From contig VBEI01000153.1 of assembly GCA_005882715.1 (NCBI GenBank), forward strand, positions 1 to 7,738: a stretch of 7,738 bases of DNA, read 5' to 3'. The first letter of the stretch is position 1; each line of letters opens with the position of its first letter. Origin of the DNA: Chloroflexota bacterium. Lineage in GTDB: Bacteria; Chloroflexota; Dehalococcoidia; SM23-28-2; RBG-16-64-32. This document shows positions 5,992 through 7,738 of the stretch, piece by piece. The position numbers and the translations under genes are program-made. Under the pieces are notes generated by a model. That model had not been told where the DNA came from and ran no database searches. It saw only the letters and a list, made by a program, of their open reading frames with translations.

Positions 5992-6049
5992 ACCGCCAAT
6001 CCGATCAGCCCGTACACCAGCTTCGCCGCCAGCTGCACGATCGTTCGCC
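5992..6049 (-). pseudogene. Decayed duplicate of the agmatinase 3' end
   Basis: Bases 5992-6036 match 6245-6289 of the agmatinase gene at 42 of 45 positions. The match continues to 6049 after a 4-base insertion (cgttcgcc in both). On the minus strand it reads VQLAAKLVYGLIGLAV against the intact AQLAAKLVYRLIGLAV, then runs on to PLRGLSASD and a stop. Nothing upstream of it (6050-6234) reads as more agmatinase, so only a stub of about 19 codons survives. Confidence 0.75.
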
Positions 6050-6093
6050 TTCTCTCGTTGGCCTGAAGAAATAGCCGCCGGCAGGCCGGGGGT

Positions 6094-6189
6094 CTGGGGG
6101 TGTCCCCCAGTCTAACCCTCCGGGCGGGCGGGTGGGACGAAGGAGATTTTGGCCACGAGAAGGAGGAACATTACGCCCCGGGGGGACAC
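6094..6189. repeat. G/C-rich palindromic patch, possible miniature element
   Basis: CTGGGGGTGTCCCCCAG (6094-6110) is a 7-bp stem with a 3-base loop. GTGTCCCCC (6100-6108) is also the reverse complement of GGGGGACAC at 6181-6189, 72 bases away. The whole of 6050-6234 has no credible coding frame. The patch sits between the agmatinase stub and the intact agmatinase gene and may be a small non-autonomous element. No target-site duplication is clear. Confidence 0.45.
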
Positions 6190-6234
6190 ACGGGGTGGGG
6201 AAAGGTCGCGCCTCAATGGCGTACGTGCCCGCCT

Positions 6235-7104
6235 CTATTCCCTGACCGCCAACCCGATCAGCCGGTACACCAGCTTCGCGGCCAGCTGCGCGTTCGCCCG
6301 CGGCCCCAGCGACGGCGCCAGCTCCGTCACATCGAACCCCACGATGCGCCTGCGCCGCGCGACTGTCTCGAGCAGGTCGCTCACCTCGTCCCAGTGCAAC
6401 CCGCCCGGCTCCGGCGTCCCCAGCGCCGACACCACCGACGAATCGAATGCGTCCAGATCGAACGTGACGTAGACCGAGTCCGAAACCTGCTCCGCGATCG
6501 CTTCCGGCCCCATCGCCCGGAACTCGCGCGGGCTGTAGAAGCGCAGCCCCTGCTCGCGGATGTACTCGTGCTCCTCGCGCTCCGCACTACGCAGCCCCAC
6601 CTGCACAATCGGCGCCACTTCCGAGATGCGGCGCAGCGTGCACGCGTGGTTGTAGGCCGAATCGAGGTACTCGTCCCGCATGTCTGCGTTCGCGTCGAAG
6701 GCCAACACCGAGAGTTCCGGCGTTCGCTTCGCATACGCTCTCGCCGCCCCGACCGCCACCGTGTGCTCCCCGCCGAGCGTCACGACGAACTTCCTGTCGT
6801 CGATCAACTCGCCGACGATCTCCTCGATACGTTCGGCCATCGCCTGCGGGCTGCCGCTGTGCGCGGCGACTTCGGGCATTGTGTGGATTCCCACCAGGTA
6901 TGGCTCGCAGCCGATCCCGATGTCGTACAGCTCCATATTCGCCGAAGCCTCGATGATCGCCGCCGGCCCCTCCCGCGATCCGATCCATCCCGAAGCCGTC
7001 GAGTCGTACGGCACCAGCAACACCACAACCCGCGACCGCTCGAAGCCGCTATGCTCCGGCCCCAGCCATCCGAAGTTCCGGTGGAAGAACCGCTCGTCAG
7101 TCAC
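6235..7104 (-). CDS. speB: Agmatinase-family ureohydrolase with altered metal site
   Basis: The protein has 289 residues, normal for agmatinase, which hydrolyses agmatine to putrescine and urea using two Mn ions. Visible landmarks are GGEHT (His114), the second metal motif DANAD (Asp137, Asn139, Asp141; normally DAHxD), and NHAC (His153, substrate side). The FDLDAFD motif (Asp216, Asp218) is followed by GTPEPGG and FDVTELAPS (Glu261). Five of the six usual metal ligands are present; the His of DAHxD is Asn (codon AAC, 6688-6690). The enzyme may be active with a weaker or different metal centre, or act on another guanidino substrate. The start is GTG 7104, with only a weak GGGG upstream. It is monocistronic as far as can be seen. 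A damaged copy of its 3' end lies downstream. Confidence 0.88.
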   Translation of the reverse strand: MTDERFFHRNFGWLGPEHSGFERSRVVVLLVPYDSTASGWIGSREGPAAIIEASANMELYDIGIGCEPYLVGIHTMPEVAAHSGSPQAMAERIEEIVGELIDDRKFVVTLGGEHTVAVGAARAYAKRTPELSVLAFDANADMRDEYLDSAYNHACTLRRISEVAPIVQVGLRSAEREEHEYIREQGLRFYSPREFRAMGPEAIAEQVSDSVYVTFDLDAFDSSVVSALGTPEPGGLHWDEVSDLLETVARRRRIVGFDVTELAPSLGPRANAQLAAKLVYRLIGLAVRE

Positions 7105-7141
7105 ACGAAGCCCCGGTGAGCGATATCCAGGCAGGTCATCT

Positions 7142-7545
7142 CACTTAGAGGATATTCCATTCCCGTTCGTGGTGAGGCTCTCGAACCATGAACGGCTGCC
7201 ACGTCGCCTCGCATCGATACGTGTCTCGGGCGCAGCCCGTGCGACAGAAAATTTCGGGGCACTCCGTTCCCAAGACAATTCCAATGCAGCGCGCGAGGCA
7301 CATCAGGCGGTGCTTTCACCTAGAGGATGGTCGCTTCCCGTTCGTGGTGAGGTTCTCGATGCATGAAGGGCTGCCAAGTCGCCTCGCATCACTACGTGTC
7401 TCGGGCGCAGCCCGTGCGACAGAAATATCGGGCACTACGTTCCCAAGGCATTTCCACTGCAGCGCGCGAGGCACATCAGGCGGTGCTTTCACCCTAGAAG
7501 ATCGTCGCTTCCCGTTCGTGGTGAGGCTCTCGAACCATGAACGGG
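7142..7545. repeat. Tandem repeat of about 175 bp, 2.3 copies, with REP-like hairpins
   Basis: Copy A runs 7142-7316, copy B 7317-7489 and partial copy C 7490-7545 (periods 175 and 173). Shared landmarks are the cac(c)(c)tagag start, cccgttcgtggtgagg, tgtctcgggcgcagcccg and gcgcgaggcacatcaggcgg. A 33-nt stem-loop recurs at 7163-7195, 7338-7370 and 7512-7544. In A and C, CCGTTCGTGGT pairs with ACCATGAACGG (11 pairs, one G-U); in B the stem is partly decayed. A second stem (CGGGC-gca-GCCCG flanked by TGTC/GACA) occurs in A (7223-7245) and B (7397-7420). No gene is supported across 7105-7493. Confidence 0.85.
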
Positions 7546-7738
7546 GGGTCTGTCGATTCGCATTGCGACCGCTTCTGCGGCTGTCGTCGCAATGACAACC
7601 GCTCCAACAGTTCCCAGTCGCCTTCCGCTAAGGCGAGTTTCTTCGCCCGGGACCACCCTTTGATCTGGCGCTCTGCCTCGATCGCCTCTTGACGTGTTGG
7701 AAAAGACGTTTGAAAGATCAGCCGGACCGGCCTGCGCG
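7494..7738 (-). CDS. GIY-YIG nuclease-domain protein, C-terminal part, repeat-derived tail
   Basis: The minus strand from the right edge reads RRPVRLIFQTSFPTRQEAI, then EAERQIKGWSRAKKLAL and AEGDWELLERLS. This is the highly recognisable C-terminal half of the small GIY-YIG (UPF0213/YhbQ-like) family: 'F.tr.eAi.rE+qiKgWsRakK..Li...W..L'. The GIY-YIG motif itself would lie beyond the window. These proteins resemble endonuclease domains of structure-specific nucleases, but their cellular role is not settled. The conserved part ends near residue 50 of the visible sequence; the remaining 30 residues (RQPQKRSQCESTDPPFMV onward) are translated from a CATTGCGA inverted repeat and from copy C of the tandem repeat, ending at TAG 7494-7496. 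The original stop has probably been lost to repeat insertion. Confidence 0.85.
   Translation of the reverse strand, partial: RRPVRLIFQTSFPTRQEAIEAERQIKGWSRAKKLALAEGDWELLERLSLRRQPQKRSQCESTDPPFMVREPHHEREATIF
7561..7594. repeat. Inverted repeat with nested hairpin at the GIY-YIG 3' end
   Basis: CATTGCGA (7561-7568) pairs with TCGCAATG (7587-7594). Directly inside it, CCGC (7569-7572) and GCGG (7577-7580) form a TTCT-loop hairpin. This palindrome type with a CATTGCGA edge is commonly dispersed in bacterial genomes. There is no U-run, so it is not a clear terminator. Confidence 0.55.

Noticed and set aside
6100..7119. 339-residue plus-strand open frame
   Set aside because: It is the complement of the agmatinase gene, rich in Arg/His/Pro, typical of a shadow frame.
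7142..7545. CRISPR array
   Set aside because: The unit is about 175 bp with internal similarity throughout, no short repeat/unique spacer pattern, and no cas genes.
7188..7595. 135-residue plus-strand frame with a recurring FPFVVR...RVSGAARATE peptide
   Set aside because: The peptide recurs only because the DNA repeats; the periods 175 and 173 are not multiples of three and the hairpins explain the sequence better.

Overview
The window is GC-rich and gene-dense, with lipoboxes typical of secreted lipoproteins and a Cys-bracketed Asp/Asn-rich calcium-loop motif (DNDGDGAVNEGCP type). That motif, from memory, is frequent in Chloroflexota of the Dehalococcoidia kind. An uncultured Chloroflexota bacterium is the best guess, as inference only, because no rRNA or other decisive marker is present.

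Bases 1-493: the start of a divergent minus-strand lipoprotein gene (cut by the window edge), a purine/pyrimidine-skewed degenerate short-repeat tract, and a good sigma-70-type promoter reading rightward. Bases 494-5376: one plus-strand cluster, rpmH - rnpA - yidD - beta-propeller lipoprotein - yidC - jag/khpB - pfkB-family kinase. This is the widespread bacterial module for ribosomal protein L34, RNase P protein, the membrane insertase and its RNA-binding companion. It carries two extras: a PQQ-type beta-propeller lipoprotein between yidD and yidC, and a sugar-kinase gene after jag. Most junctions are 4-nt start/stop overlaps or short gaps, so translational coupling is likely.

Bases 5377-6234: a minus-strand REP-associated tyrosine transposase (RAYT-like) whose N-terminus has been split off by a frameshift. 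Its coding sequence contains a perfect 18-bp inverted repeat 93 bp end to end, like a REPIN. It is followed by a decayed duplicate of the 3' end of the agmatinase gene and a G/C-rich palindromic patch. Bases 6235-7104: a minus-strand agmatinase-family ureohydrolase with an Asn where a metal-binding His is normally found. Bases 7142-7545: two and a third tandem copies of a repeat of about 175 bp containing two REP-like hairpins. The last copy forms the C-terminal tail of a minus-strand GIY-YIG nuclease gene that runs off the right edge.

The left two thirds is therefore conserved housekeeping sequence. The right third is accessory DNA shaped by small palindromic elements and a RAYT. The most notable points are the propeller lipoprotein in the insertase operon (with a possible ATT start), the REPIN-like structure inside the RAYT gene, the agmatinase metal-site change, and the repeat-derived tail of the GIY-YIG gene.
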